Assembly (NCBI GenBank): GCA_900548595.1
Contig: URLB01000084.1
Span: 1-9,204 of the forward strand
Direction of reading: 5' to 3'
DNA: 9,204 bases
Source of the DNA: an uncultured Eubacteriales bacterium
Lineage (GTDB): Bacteria; Bacillota; Clostridia; Lachnospirales; Anaerotignaceae
Made by a program: the position numbers and the translations under genes. Positions 1-6,560 of the stretch are shown here, one piece after another. Under the pieces are notes generated by a model. The model made no database searches, was not told the DNA's origin, and worked only from the letters and a program-made list of their open reading frames with translations. Each line of letters starts with the position of its first letter. Position 1 is the first letter of the stretch.

Positions 1-416
1 CCCTCTACTGTTATTTTTCTGTAATCTATACCTTTGTCAAGATTTTTTTCGATTTTTATCCATACTGCGTTTTCGGGAATTATTTCCGAAATAAGTTCTC
101 CCCATTCTATAAGGCAGACTCCGTTTCCGAAGAAATATTCATCACAGCCTATATAGTCCATTTCCTCCGGATCTGCGACTCTATATACATCAAAATGATA
201 AAGCGGAAGCCTTCCATGATATTCATTTATAATTGTAAACGTAGGACTTGTAATATGCTCGTCTATGTCCAGACCTTTGGCAAAACCCTTTGTAAAGACA
301 GTTTTTCCTACGCCCAAGTCTCCGGACAGACAATATATCTGTCCGGGTTCAGCTTTTATTCCCAATTCATATCCGAATTTTTCAGTCTCGTCCTGAGAAA
401 AAGTTTCCTTTATCAT
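1..416 (-). CDS. tsaE: tRNA threonylcarbamoyladenosine biosynthesis protein TsaE (partial, C-terminus cut)
   Basis: TsaE is the small cytoplasmic ATPase that works with TsaB and TsaD to place threonylcarbamoyl on A37 of ANN-decoding tRNAs. Translating from the ATG at 416 gives 138 complete residues before the window edge. The P-loop GDLGVGKT is at about residues 32-39. It is followed by the family's SPTF motif (57-60), LYHFDVYR (72-79) and the IEWGE motif (103-107), all in the expected order. The family is usually about 140-155 aa, so only a short C-terminal tail is missing. The start is supported by AAGGGG at 423-428, about 6 bases upstream. The gene begins 17 bases after the stop of the membrane propeller protein with no terminator between them, so the two are probably co-transcribed. 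In many Firmicutes tsaB follows tsaE, but that would lie outside this window. Identification is firm. Confidence 0.95.
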   Translation of the reverse strand, partial: MIKETFSQDETEKFGYELGIKAEPGQIYCLSGDLGVGKTVFTKGFAKGLDIDEHITSPTFTIINEYHGRLPLYHFDVYRVADPEEMDYIGCDEYFFGNGVCLIEWGELISEIIPENAVWIKIEKNLDKGIDYRKITVE

Positions 417-433
417 ATTAATCCCCTTATTAA

Positions 434-2650
434 TTATCCGACTTTATAAAAATCAAATATGCTTGATACGTTTTCATCAACTAACACTGCGTCTTTTCCG
501 TCAAGATAATAAAGATCTCCCGTAGCTGTAGACGGATCATAATCTTTCATATAAAGCGCATTATTATTGTTTCTGTAAGCAAACATATATACATTTTCAT
601 CTATTACAGTATCGTCTGCCTGCTGGTAAACATGAAGCTGTCCTCCGTATGTAGAGCTGTCATAATTATCAAGATACAACAATTCTCTGTTGTCATCTGT
701 TGACACTTCATAATAATATGCGGAATCGCTTACTTCATCGGCTATATTGCTTTCAATATATGTCAGCGTTCCAGCTCCGTCTGCCTGAACATCGGCAAGA
801 TATGCTATCCTGGAACCGTCCCCCATAAACTGGTATGACTCAACGGCTCCTTCCAGTTCGCTGTACGCTTTTATACCATCTTTATACAGTGTTGAAAGGA
901 CAAGTTTACCTGTATTTGTGTTTTCGTCATAGTTTGTCATACAAGCAATCTGGGCATTGTCTCCCGAACTGGAGAATGAGTAAATATATGGATTATCAAA
1001 CTGTATATAGTCGTTAAATCCGTTAAGCTCGTAAATATATGTATCACATTCAGCCTGCATTGCCTGCATATAGTAAAGCGCGGAAATCTCATTTACATTC
1101 GATATTTCAGAAAGATTTACTCTTATCTCATCAAGTTTCTGCGGTTCTGTATAAGCTATATATTTTCCTTTATCATCCATCGGTACTGCTGTAAATACAG
1201 AGTCGTTTACAAGAACTTTCTCGCCGTCTTCATAGCGGTAAACAGCCGTTGTTATATCCTTAAACTCATAATCGGCTATTTCCGCTCTTAAAGCCTTAAC
1301 AGCCTCGCTGTCATCTCCGTCGTCATTTATTATATCAATAGCTTTTATCATATTTCCGTTGTTCTTATAATAGATAAGCGCATTTTCATCCTTTGAAAGC
1401 GTAACGGCTATTACGTCCTCATCTATAAGCTCGGTTTTTCCTTTTTTCATATTGTCTTTATAGAGGAAATAGCTGCTTGTCCCATCATCATTTCCGACTG
1501 CTTTAATATAGTAGAGATAATCTCCTTTAGTAGAAACAAGATATTGAGCTACATCGGTATCAAGGATTGTATGATTTTTTCCGTCTACGGAACACATATT
1601 TAACGCAAGAGTATTATTTTCTTCCGTAATATATATTACATTCTTTCCGTCCGAGGATATATCGTAATTTACATTTCCAACGGATACATTCTGCGCTATT
1701 TCATATGATTTATTATCTTTTCTGCTGTATCCGTATAAAGTTCCGACTCTTCCGCTTTCATCCGGAACTATATAAACCGCACCCTCTCCTTCATAGCTTA
1801 TATCATAATCGGCTACATTATCGCTTATAAGACTTGGCTCTCCGGATTTACCTGCTTTATAGATGTTAAGGCTGAAAGTTCCGTCAGCCGCAACATTATC
1901 TATAAAATATACGCTCTTTCCATCCTCTGCAACTGTTATTCCGTTACCGACATAGCTGTAAGTAGCAGATCCGCCAGATGAAAGGTTGTCGGAAATAAGA
2001 ACCGGCTCTCCCTTTAAATCATAGCAATAAAGTTCATTATCTTTAGAGTATACTATAGATTTTGTTGTCTCTCCGCCAAGTCCGAATTTTTCCTTAGTAA
2101 TAAATCCTTTACTTAAAACAAACATGAAAAATATAATTGCCATAATGATGACAACTACCAAAGTTATGGCATACTTGTTCTCATAATTTATATATTTTCC
2201 TTCAGACATCAAAAACTTCTGCAGCTTATTGGGTTCTTTACCATCTGCATACATTTCCGCTCGGCGCTGTTCTCTTATTTTTCTTACCCTTTCTTCTCTT
2301 TCTTCAAGTATTTCATATTTATTTTTATCTTTTTCTATTTCTCTTTTTACAATGCGTTTAAAAAAGTTTTCTTTTTTTGCAGGTTCTTCAATCTCAACAA
2401 TTTCCTCGAATTCTGCATTTTCTTCGTTTTCCGCCGTATCTGTATCGTTCACTTCTGCTTCTTTGTTTTCTTTCAAGTCTGCCTTATCAACTTCTTCGGC
2501 ATTTTCCGACTGTTCCTCAGCACACTCGGCGGAAACAACTTCTTCATTGCCAATTGCTTCTTTTTCAAGATTGTCAAATTTTTTTTCTTCATTAATATCA
2601 GAAGTCCCTTCTGGCAATCCGTTCTTATCTTTTTCTAAATCGTTATCCAT
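434..2650 (-). CDS. Single-pass membrane protein with acidic cytoplasmic tail and extracellular beta-propeller-like repeats
   Basis: I do not recognise a named gene. The 738-aa product has three parts. Residues 1 to about 95 are very rich in Glu, Asp and Asn. Residues 96 to about 158 are charged, Arg/Lys-rich and probably helical (a run near 115-132 resembles a coiled coil). A single hydrophobic helix at about 160-180 is preceded by basic residues, implying an N-in, C-out topology with no cleaved signal. The long outer part (about 195-738) consists of many repeats of the form S-x-DG-x-x-hydrophobic-Y..., then a G-LY strand, then a polar turn ending in I-D-x-x-V. This pattern is typical of TolB/WD40-like or DUF5050-like propellers. 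The start was moved to the ATG at 2650 rather than 2683 because AAAGGTGG lies 7 bases upstream of it. A strong promoter lies at 2711-2739. Function is unknown; sensing or binding at the cell surface is an inference from architecture. The coding call is firm, the fold call moderate. Confidence 0.85.
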   Translation of the reverse strand: MDNDLEKDKNGLPEGTSDINEEKKFDNLEKEAIGNEEVVSAECAEEQSENAEEVDKADLKENKEAEVNDTDTAENEENAEFEEIVEIEEPAKKENFFKRIVKREIEKDKNKYEILEEREERVRKIREQRRAEMYADGKEPNKLQKFLMSEGKYINYENKYAITLVVVIIMAIIFFMFVLSKGFITKEKFGLGGETTKSIVYSKDNELYCYDLKGEPVLISDNLSSGGSATYSYVGNGITVAEDGKSVYFIDNVAADGTFSLNIYKAGKSGEPSLISDNVADYDISYEGEGAVYIVPDESGRVGTLYGYSRKDNKSYEIAQNVSVGNVNYDISSDGKNVIYITEENNTLALNMCSVDGKNHTILDTDVAQYLVSTKGDYLYYIKAVGNDDGTSSYFLYKDNMKKGKTELIDEDVIAVTLSKDENALIYYKNNGNMIKAIDIINDDGDDSEAVKALRAEIADYEFKDITTAVYRYEDGEKVLVNDSVFTAVPMDDKGKYIAYTEPQKLDEIRVNLSEISNVNEISALYYMQAMQAECDTYIYELNGFNDYIQFDNPYIYSFSSSGDNAQIACMTNYDENTNTGKLVLSTLYKDGIKAYSELEGAVESYQFMGDGSRIAYLADVQADGAGTLTYIESNIADEVSDSAYYYEVSTDDNRELLYLDNYDSSTYGGQLHVYQQADDTVIDENVYMFAYRNNNNALYMKDYDPSTATGDLYYLDGKDAVLVDENVSSIFDFYKVG

Positions 2651-2710
2651 TAACAATCCACCTTTTAAACAGATTTTTAACACGTTAAAATATATAACGC
2701 TCTGTATTTT

Positions 2711-2739
2711 AGTATAACATCGCCATAGTTTATCGTCAA
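2711..2739 (-). promoter_or_regulatory. SigA-type promoter of the membrane propeller protein / tsaE unit
   Basis: On the minus strand, TTGACG (2734-2739) and TATACT (2711-2716) are separated by exactly 17 bases. The -10 is preceded by TGT, giving an extended -10 element. The predicted start of transcription is near 2704, leaving a leader of about 54 bases before the ATG at 2650. No other good promoter is visible between this gene and the udk terminator. Confidence 0.75.
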
Positions 2740-2850
2740 ATTTTAGACTTATAATTAATTTTAATTTAAGAAATCTATTTCACAAAATTTATTATTTTTT
2801 CGTCATATTATTTCAACATTTTTAACCGAAAATAACATTCATCATATACT

Positions 2851-2878
2851 AAAAACAGCCGTCTTTTTCAGCGGCTGT
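2851..2878 (-). terminator. Intrinsic terminator downstream of udk
   Basis: ACAGCCG (2855-2861) pairs with CGGCTGT (2872-2878) around a 10-base loop. Reading the minus strand, the stem is followed by five T (2851-2855, overlapping the stem foot by one base). It lies 35 bases after the udk stop codon and upstream of the next promoter, so it separates udk from the membrane protein unit. Confidence 0.8.
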
Positions 2879-2912
2879 CCTGTAAGTTTATTTTAAAATC
2901 CTAATAATTAAA

Positions 2913-3546
2913 TCATTTCCTGTTAAGCATAATATTTAAATGTCCTTTAAGTATAGACATAGCCGCTTCATTCTCTCCGCCTCTCGGTATGATTATATCG
3001 GCATATTTTTTAGACGGCTCTACAAACTCTTCATGCATAGGTTTAACGGTTTCCTGATATTGGGTAAGTATGGAATCTATCGTTCTTCCCCTATATTTCA
3101 TGTCCCTGATAATACGTCTCATAAGGCGCTCGTCTGCGTCGGTGTCGACAAATATTTTTATATCCATCAAATCTCTTAATTCCTTATTTTCAATCAAACA
3201 AGTTAATTTTTTCTTCCACTCAACTATATTAGAACAAAGTATTCCAGTTTTATGATCTTCCATCATTTCTGTTATGTATACTGAAATCGTATACAGGCTT
3301 ATATATTGTATGTCCTTCTTTCAATGCAACTATATCGTCTATCATTCTTTCCGTATCGAAAGAAGAAGGATGGTCATAGTTAAGTTTTGCCCTTTCTTCA
3401 TAAGGCATATCGCTGTGTTCCTTATAATAACTGTCATGGCTTATAAGTTCAACATCATCTTTAAAAAATTCTTTCAGCTTGTTTACTATAGTGGTTTTTC
3501 CCGATGCCGTTCCGCCGGCTATGCCTATTACGCATATATTATCCAT
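2913..3546 (-). pseudogene. udk: Uridine kinase, disrupted by frameshift and scrambled central segment
   Basis: Uridine kinase phosphorylates uridine and cytidine to UMP and CMP in pyrimidine salvage. The N-terminal part, from the ATG at 3546, shows the P-loop GIAGGTASGKT, the substrate-region motifs HDSYYKEH and NYDHPSSFDT, and KPVYDF. It reads to HNR (codon ending at 3268), then hits TAA at 3250-3252. The C-terminal part continues in another frame from ELRDLMDIK with VDTDADERL, RGRTIDS, VKPMHEEFVEPSKKYADIIIP, and stops at 2913. The two halves overlap by 17 bases. The joining stretch 3180-3267 is 88 bases, not a multiple of three. In none of its three frames does it encode the family's conserved (V/L)EGI segment, so a single base correction would not restore an intact enzyme. 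The start is chosen for AAAGGA at 3557-3562, 10 bases upstream. The gene has its own promoter and terminator. It is probably a recent pseudogene; local assembly error is the alternative. Confidence 0.8.
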
Positions 3547-3577
3547 AAAGACTTCATCCTTTCTTTTTCTTATAATA

Positions 3578-3606
3578 ATATTAACATTCGACATCGTTTC
3601 TGTAAA
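3578..3606 (-). promoter_or_regulatory. Promoter of udk, overlapping the cupin terminator
   Basis: TTTACA (3601-3606) and TAATAT (3578-3583) are spaced 17 bases apart on the minus strand. A TGT just before the -10 gives an extended -10. The -35 box sits in the T-rich tail of the upstream terminator. The leader to the udk ATG would be about 25 bases. Confidence 0.55.
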
Positions 3607-3632
3607 CAAAAAGCCCCGTAATTTAACGGGGC
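3606..3632 (-). terminator. Intrinsic terminator downstream of the cupin gene
   Basis: GCCCCGT (3613-3619) pairs with ACGGGGC (3626-3632) around a 6-base loop. On the minus strand the GC-rich stem is followed by TTTTTGTTT. It begins about 10 bases after the cupin stop codon, so it ends that transcript. Confidence 0.9.
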
Positions 3633-3642
3633 ATGTTTATAT

Positions 3643-3984
3643 TTATTTTATAACAATCGCCAATACCTTTGCCATTTCTTCGCTTCTGTTTATTATCTGA
3701 TGTTTAGCTCCCGAGCATGTGGATGTACAATCTCCCGGTTTGAGAGTAACTTCTTCGCCGTCTTCTACACATATAAGCTCTCCTTCAAGCATATAAAACA
3801 GTTCGACATCGTCCGTATGTCCATGAAATCCTGTACACTGACCGGGCGCAAGATTGAGTTCCGCAACCATTTTACATCTGTTTGCCGTTTCATCCGGACC
3901 GAATTTGTTTACCATAAGAATTTCGCCAACGCCGTTTCTTATAACACGGTATTCATGCATTCCTTCCCCACTTTTTACTAACAT
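3643..3984 (-). CDS. Small single-domain cupin protein
   Basis: This 113-aa protein is a complete small beta-barrel cupin of the cupin_2 type. Motif 1 appears as G-x-HGH-x4-E-x6-G, with likely metal ligands His54, His56 and Glu61. Motif 2 appears as PGD (83-85) followed by GAKHQIINR, giving the fourth ligand His95. All four metal ligands are present, so a metal-binding barrel is expected. Substrate cannot be read from the sequence: such stand-alone cupins include sugar isomerases, dioxygenases and ligand-sensing proteins. There is no signal peptide, so it is cytoplasmic. The start at 3984 is supported by AAAGGGG (3994-4000), about 9 bases upstream. It is monocistronic, with promoter 4029-4057 and terminator 3606-3632. 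Its Shine-Dalgarno region is complementary to the C-rich loops of the candidate RNA just upstream. Confidence 0.9.
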   Translation of the reverse strand: MLVKSGEGMHEYRVIRNGVGEILMVNKFGPDETANRCKMVAELNLAPGQCTGFHGHTDDVELFYMLEGELICVEDGEEVTLKPGDCTSTCSGAKHQIINRSEEMAKVLAIVIK

Positions 3985-4028
3985 AATCTCAATCCCCTTT
4001 CTTAAAAGCCAAGCCTTTTGTCTATTTT

Positions 4029-4057
4029 ATTATACTACTATTTGGTTACATAATCAA
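4029..4057 (-). promoter_or_regulatory. SigA-type promoter of the cupin gene
   Basis: TTGATT (4052-4057) and a perfect TATAAT (4029-4034) are separated by 17 bases on the minus strand. The predicted start is near 4022, about 38 bases before the ATG at 3984. It lies after the hairpin at 4101-4135, so the cupin does not depend on read-through from the candidate RNA. Confidence 0.8.
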
Positions 4058-4100
4058 CGAATTTTGCTTTTGAAATCCTTCATTCTTTTAATCCGAAAAA

Positions 4101-4135
4101 CATAAAAACCGTATCTTTTGGATACGGTTTTTATG
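4101..4135 (-). terminator. Perfect 15-bp terminator hairpin with no protein gene directly upstream
   Basis: Bases 4101-4115 and 4121-4135 are perfect inverted repeats around a 5-base loop. The stem has a GC-containing core (ACCGTATC) flanked by A5 and T5, so it can terminate transcription on either strand. The ogg transcript already ends at 4360-4390 and the cupin promoter lies beyond it. On the minus strand it therefore appears to serve a separate transcript starting between about 4270 and 4320. Confidence 0.75.
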
Positions 4136-4315
4136 CGATATAAAGTTTATACAGTTTCGGGATTTTGGGGATTACCGAATAAAAGAAAACATTACATCAT
4201 GTTATGCGGACAAGGGGTGTCCGTATTTAAAGTTATATAATTCTTTGGAAAAACGACTATGTGTTTCAGTTTTGCAGCATAATGTCATACAACTAATACA
4301 CAACATCATATCTCT
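4101..4315 (-). ncRNA. Candidate small RNA with two C-rich loops
   Basis: This stretch fills most of the 408-base gap between the cupin and ogg genes and has no convincing protein gene. On the minus strand it has candidate promoters at its 5' side (4322-4349, alternatively 4276-4303) and the perfect terminator 4101-4135 at its 3' side, implying an RNA of roughly 170-215 nt. Two small hairpins are visible. The first is CGGACA-CCCCT-TGTCCG (4207-4223). The second is a 5-bp stem TTCGG/CCGAA (4156-4179) with a 14-base loop containing TAATCCCC. A possible long-range helix joins 4299-4306 to 4199-4206 (8 bp with one G-U), directly next to the first hairpin. CCCC-loop hairpins are a known feature of Firmicutes small RNAs that bind Shine-Dalgarno sequences. 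I cannot match it to a named family (6S, SRP RNA, tmRNA and RNase P signatures were not seen). A dispersed repeat element is an alternative. Confidence 0.5.
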
Positions 4316-4321
4316 GTATTT

Positions 4322-4349
4322 ATAATATCACAGATGATAATTTTTGCAA
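4322..4349 (-). promoter_or_regulatory. Likely promoter of the candidate small RNA
   Basis: TTGCAA (4344-4349) and TATTAT (4322-4327) are 16 bases apart on the minus strand, with TGA before the -10 forming an extended -10. It sits just beyond the T-tract of the ogg terminator. A weaker second possibility is TTGTGT (4298-4303) with TATGCT (4276-4281), also 16 bases apart. I cannot choose between them from sequence alone. Confidence 0.45.
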
Positions 4350-4359
4350 TATTTTTTGC

Positions 4360-4390
4360 AAAAAAATATTCGGCAATTTTTGCCGAATAT
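4360..4390 (-). terminator. Intrinsic terminator of the lipoprotein-ogg operon
   Basis: ATATTCGGCA (4366-4375) pairs perfectly with TGCCGAATAT (4381-4390) around a 5-base loop. On the minus strand six T follow (4360-4365). The stem starts 2 bases after the ogg stop codon. Confidence 0.9.
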
Positions 4391-4392
4391 AA

Positions 4393-5268
4393 TTATGCTC
4401 CTATTTTAAACTGTCTCGCATAGTTAAAAAGATACTGCTGAGCATACCCGGCATAGTCGCCGAAACATTCCTCAGCCTTTTGATGTATTTCTTTAACGCT
4501 TGCTTCCCTGCCGTTAAAATAAAGTTCACTCATTATTCGTTTTACCCAAACGTCAGTAGGAAAAGTCTCGCATCTTCCAAAAGAAAACATCATCGTACAA
4601 TCGGCAACCTTAGGTCCGACTCCTTTTATTGTCATAAGCATCTTTCTAAGTGTTTCCGTATCCATATCGTCTGCGTTCAAATTTATTTCTCCGTGTATTA
4701 CCTTTTGAACTGCGTCGATTATGTATTTGGCTCTGAAACCCGTTTTACACTCCATAAGACCTGCTTCGTCAGCCTTAATAAGCTCTTCGGGATTAGGGAA
4801 AGCATAATATTCCTCTCCGTCGACAGAACCTATATATCTGCCGTATTTTTTGCTTATATTGCTTATTACTTTCTTTATCATAGGAATACGGTTATTCTGA
4901 GATATAATAAACGAAATAAGACATTCAAATCTGTCCTGATTCAGTATTCTGATACCGGGAGCATATTCAACTGCTTTTTGCAGTATTTCATCGTTTTCAG
5001 AAATCTTTTTCTTTATATCATTATAATTTCTGCCGAAATCAAAATAGTTATACCAAATATTGTTAAATTCTTCTTCCGTTGTATTTTTAAAGACTATATC
5101 CGTTCCGTCACAATATATATTCAGTATTTTTCCATAGGCTACTATTATATAGTTTTCCTCGCCTATCTGTGTAAAGCGGAAGCATTGTCCGCACTCCAGA
5201 GTCTGTGATATCACGAAACTTTCATATTCATGCAATATTATATCATTTTCTCTTATACTGTATTTCAT
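4393..5268 (-). CDS. ogg: 8-oxoguanine DNA glycosylase/AP lyase, OGG1 type
   Basis: This 291-aa protein removes 8-oxoguanine from DNA and cleaves the abasic site (base excision repair). The N-terminal OGG domain shows QTLECGQCFRF (22-32). The helix-hairpin-helix GPD domain starts near 115 (LISFIISQNNRI). The hairpin is TIKGVGPKVADC (213-224), with Lys220 at the Schiff-base position equivalent to Lys249 of human OGG1. The catalytic Asp is Asp239 in FPTDVWVKR. Length and motif order match clostridial OGG1-type enzymes; Clostridium acetobutylicum has a characterised relative. There is no signal peptide and it acts on chromosomal DNA. The start at 5268 is supported by GGAG ending about 9 bases upstream, inside the last codons of the lipoprotein gene, whose stop is only 5 bases away. 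Translation of the two is therefore probably coupled. All key catalytic residues are present. Confidence 0.95.
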   Translation of the reverse strand: MKYSIRENDIILHEYESFVISQTLECGQCFRFTQIGEENYIIVAYGKILNIYCDGTDIVFKNTTEEEFNNIWYNYFDFGRNYNDIKKKISENDEILQKAVEYAPGIRILNQDRFECLISFIISQNNRIPMIKKVISNISKKYGRYIGSVDGEEYYAFPNPEELIKADEAGLMECKTGFRAKYIIDAVQKVIHGEINLNADDMDTETLRKMLMTIKGVGPKVADCTMMFSFGRCETFPTDVWVKRIMSELYFNGREASVKEIHQKAEECFGDYAGYAQQYLFNYARQFKIGA

Positions 5269-5273
5269 ATCGT

Positions 5274-6560
5274 TTACTCCAAATCAAGTAATATAAACGT
5301 AGGCGGATTATTTGTAAACTTTTGCAGTCTGCCTAATGCGTCATAATAATCAAGCACCTTATAGCATTCCCACTCGCCGTTGTTATATCGGCATAAAAAT
5401 CTTTTTCCGCTGTCCGTTATCATATAACAAAATTCATTTGTTCCGCAAAAATAATAGAAAGTATCGTCTTTTGCATATAACCCGGCTTTTGTAAGCGCAT
5501 TCATCACCGCAGTATAGTCGGTAAGCATAGTAAAGTCCTTTATATTATAACTCGGAAGAAGAGACATATTAAAATTCGGCAGTTTCTTATTCACCGTAAC
5601 GGGAAGCCTTCCTTCTGTTTCAAGGTCGTCCATGACAACTTCCCATATTCCGTTATCATATCTCAATATATATTGTCTGATAGTGGCGGCATTTGCTCTT
5701 CCGCTGAGCACTGCAAAAGCATATTCATCATCTACCGTTATACTCCTTACAAAGTACTGTTCATACTTACTCTCATACATTCTTATGCAGCTTAATATCC
5801 TATCATACTCGCTGTTTGAAGGAGTAAGTCGTCTTATTGTACCATTACTCATAGAATATACATTCATAAGTGAATTATATGCGCTACTGCTTAAAGTTCC
5901 GTATGACCCGTTCGCAGATGTAAATATATATTTATTTTCATTAGGATGCTTCATAAATGCAAATACAGTGAACTCTTTATCATTGGGATCTATATATACA
6001 TCGTTTCCGCCGTATGCGGATATGTCAGTACCGTACATAAGCATTACGGAAATTCCCGATGATGTATTAGCCTGAGATAAGCGTCCTTCATTAACAAGGT
6101 AGTCTGTCGTAATCTGAATACTTGCGGCATAGTTATATAAATATCCGTTTTTCGTAATAAGCCTCGTTTTTGTATAATATTCGCTGTAATAGTTCTGTCC
6201 TGCCTTAGCCGTACTCTCAAGCTTTGACCAATGGGACTTCAGCGCGGAATCCTTCTGAGGCTTTGACGGCTTCGGCGGATTAACAGGTTTATTATCGACA
6301 GGCTTATTGTTTTCCTCTTTTATATTATCCTCCGGCTGTTCAACAATTTCGTTATGTTCTTCACCGCTGTTTTCGTTCTTTTCCGACCCTACAACCTTGT
6401 TGTTGTCGCCGTCTTCTTTATCAAAATCATTTTTTTCCTCTTCAGCCGTCGGCTTATTTTCTTCACGCTCATTATTGTTGCAACCCGTTAATACCATACC
6501 TGCAGCGCATAATACGAGCATAGATCTAAAAAATATATTTTTTAAACTATTAATCTTCAC
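5274..6560 (-). CDS. Lipoprotein with charged linker and unrecognised globular domain
   Basis: No family recognised. I place the start at GTG 6560, giving 428 aa, rather than the longer ATG frame from 6626. AAAGGA (6569-6574) sits 8 bases before this GTG, and from there the N-terminus becomes a textbook lipoprotein signal: a basic n-region (KINSLKNIFFR), a hydrophobic h-region (about 13-25) and the lipobox LTGC with Cys27. Residues 28 to about 104 form a Glu/Asp/Asn-rich linker ending in a Lys-Pro-rich stretch. The remaining 320 residues are rich in Tyr, Asn and Ser and contain two similar segments (RQYILRYDNGIWEVV and KRFLCRYNNGEWECY), suggesting a duplicated beta-rich module. The protein should be anchored outside the membrane. 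It overlaps the 138-aa gene by 11 bases and runs into ogg with a 5-base gap. Its role is unknown. Confidence 0.85.
   Translation of the reverse strand: MKINSLKNIFFRSMLVLCAAGMVLTGCNNNEREENKPTAEEEKNDFDKEDGDNNKVVGSEKNENSGEEHNEIVEQPEDNIKEENNKPVDNKPVNPPKPSKPQKDSALKSHWSKLESTAKAGQNYYSEYYTKTRLITKNGYLYNYAASIQITTDYLVNEGRLSQANTSSGISVMLMYGTDISAYGGNDVYIDPNDKEFTVFAFMKHPNENKYIFTSANGSYGTLSSSAYNSLMNVYSMSNGTIRRLTPSNSEYDRILSCIRMYESKYEQYFVRSITVDDEYAFAVLSGRANAATIRQYILRYDNGIWEVVMDDLETEGRLPVTVNKKLPNFNMSLLPSYNIKDFTMLTDYTAVMNALTKAGLYAKDDTFYYFCGTNEFCYMITDSGKRFLCRYNNGEWECYKVLDYYDALGRLQKFTNNPPTFILLDLE

Noticed and set aside
2229..2717. Long Ser/Phe-rich plus-strand frame opposite the acidic tail of the membrane protein
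   Set aside because: It is the antisense of Glu/Lys-rich codons (GAA becomes TTC, and so on). It has no ribosome binding site, and the minus-strand gene has clear promoter, start and repeat structure.
2913..3266. The C-terminal udk half as an independent gene starting at the ATG pair 3261-3266
   Set aside because: There is no ribosome binding site before it and it begins mid-domain. Its sequence continues uridine kinase exactly where the first half ends, so it is part of one broken gene.
4101..4315. Identification of the candidate RNA as 6S RNA, or as a riboswitch leader of the cupin gene
   Set aside because: I could not find the 6S closing stem and central bubble with confidence. The cupin has its own strong promoter after the terminator hairpin, so a leader function is not required. 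Left as an unassigned RNA.
4480..5208. 242-codon plus-strand frame opposite ogg
   Set aside because: The minus strand carries complete OGG1 motifs with catalytic Lys and Asp. The opposite frame is Tyr/Phe-rich and low in any recognisable motif, as expected of a shadow.
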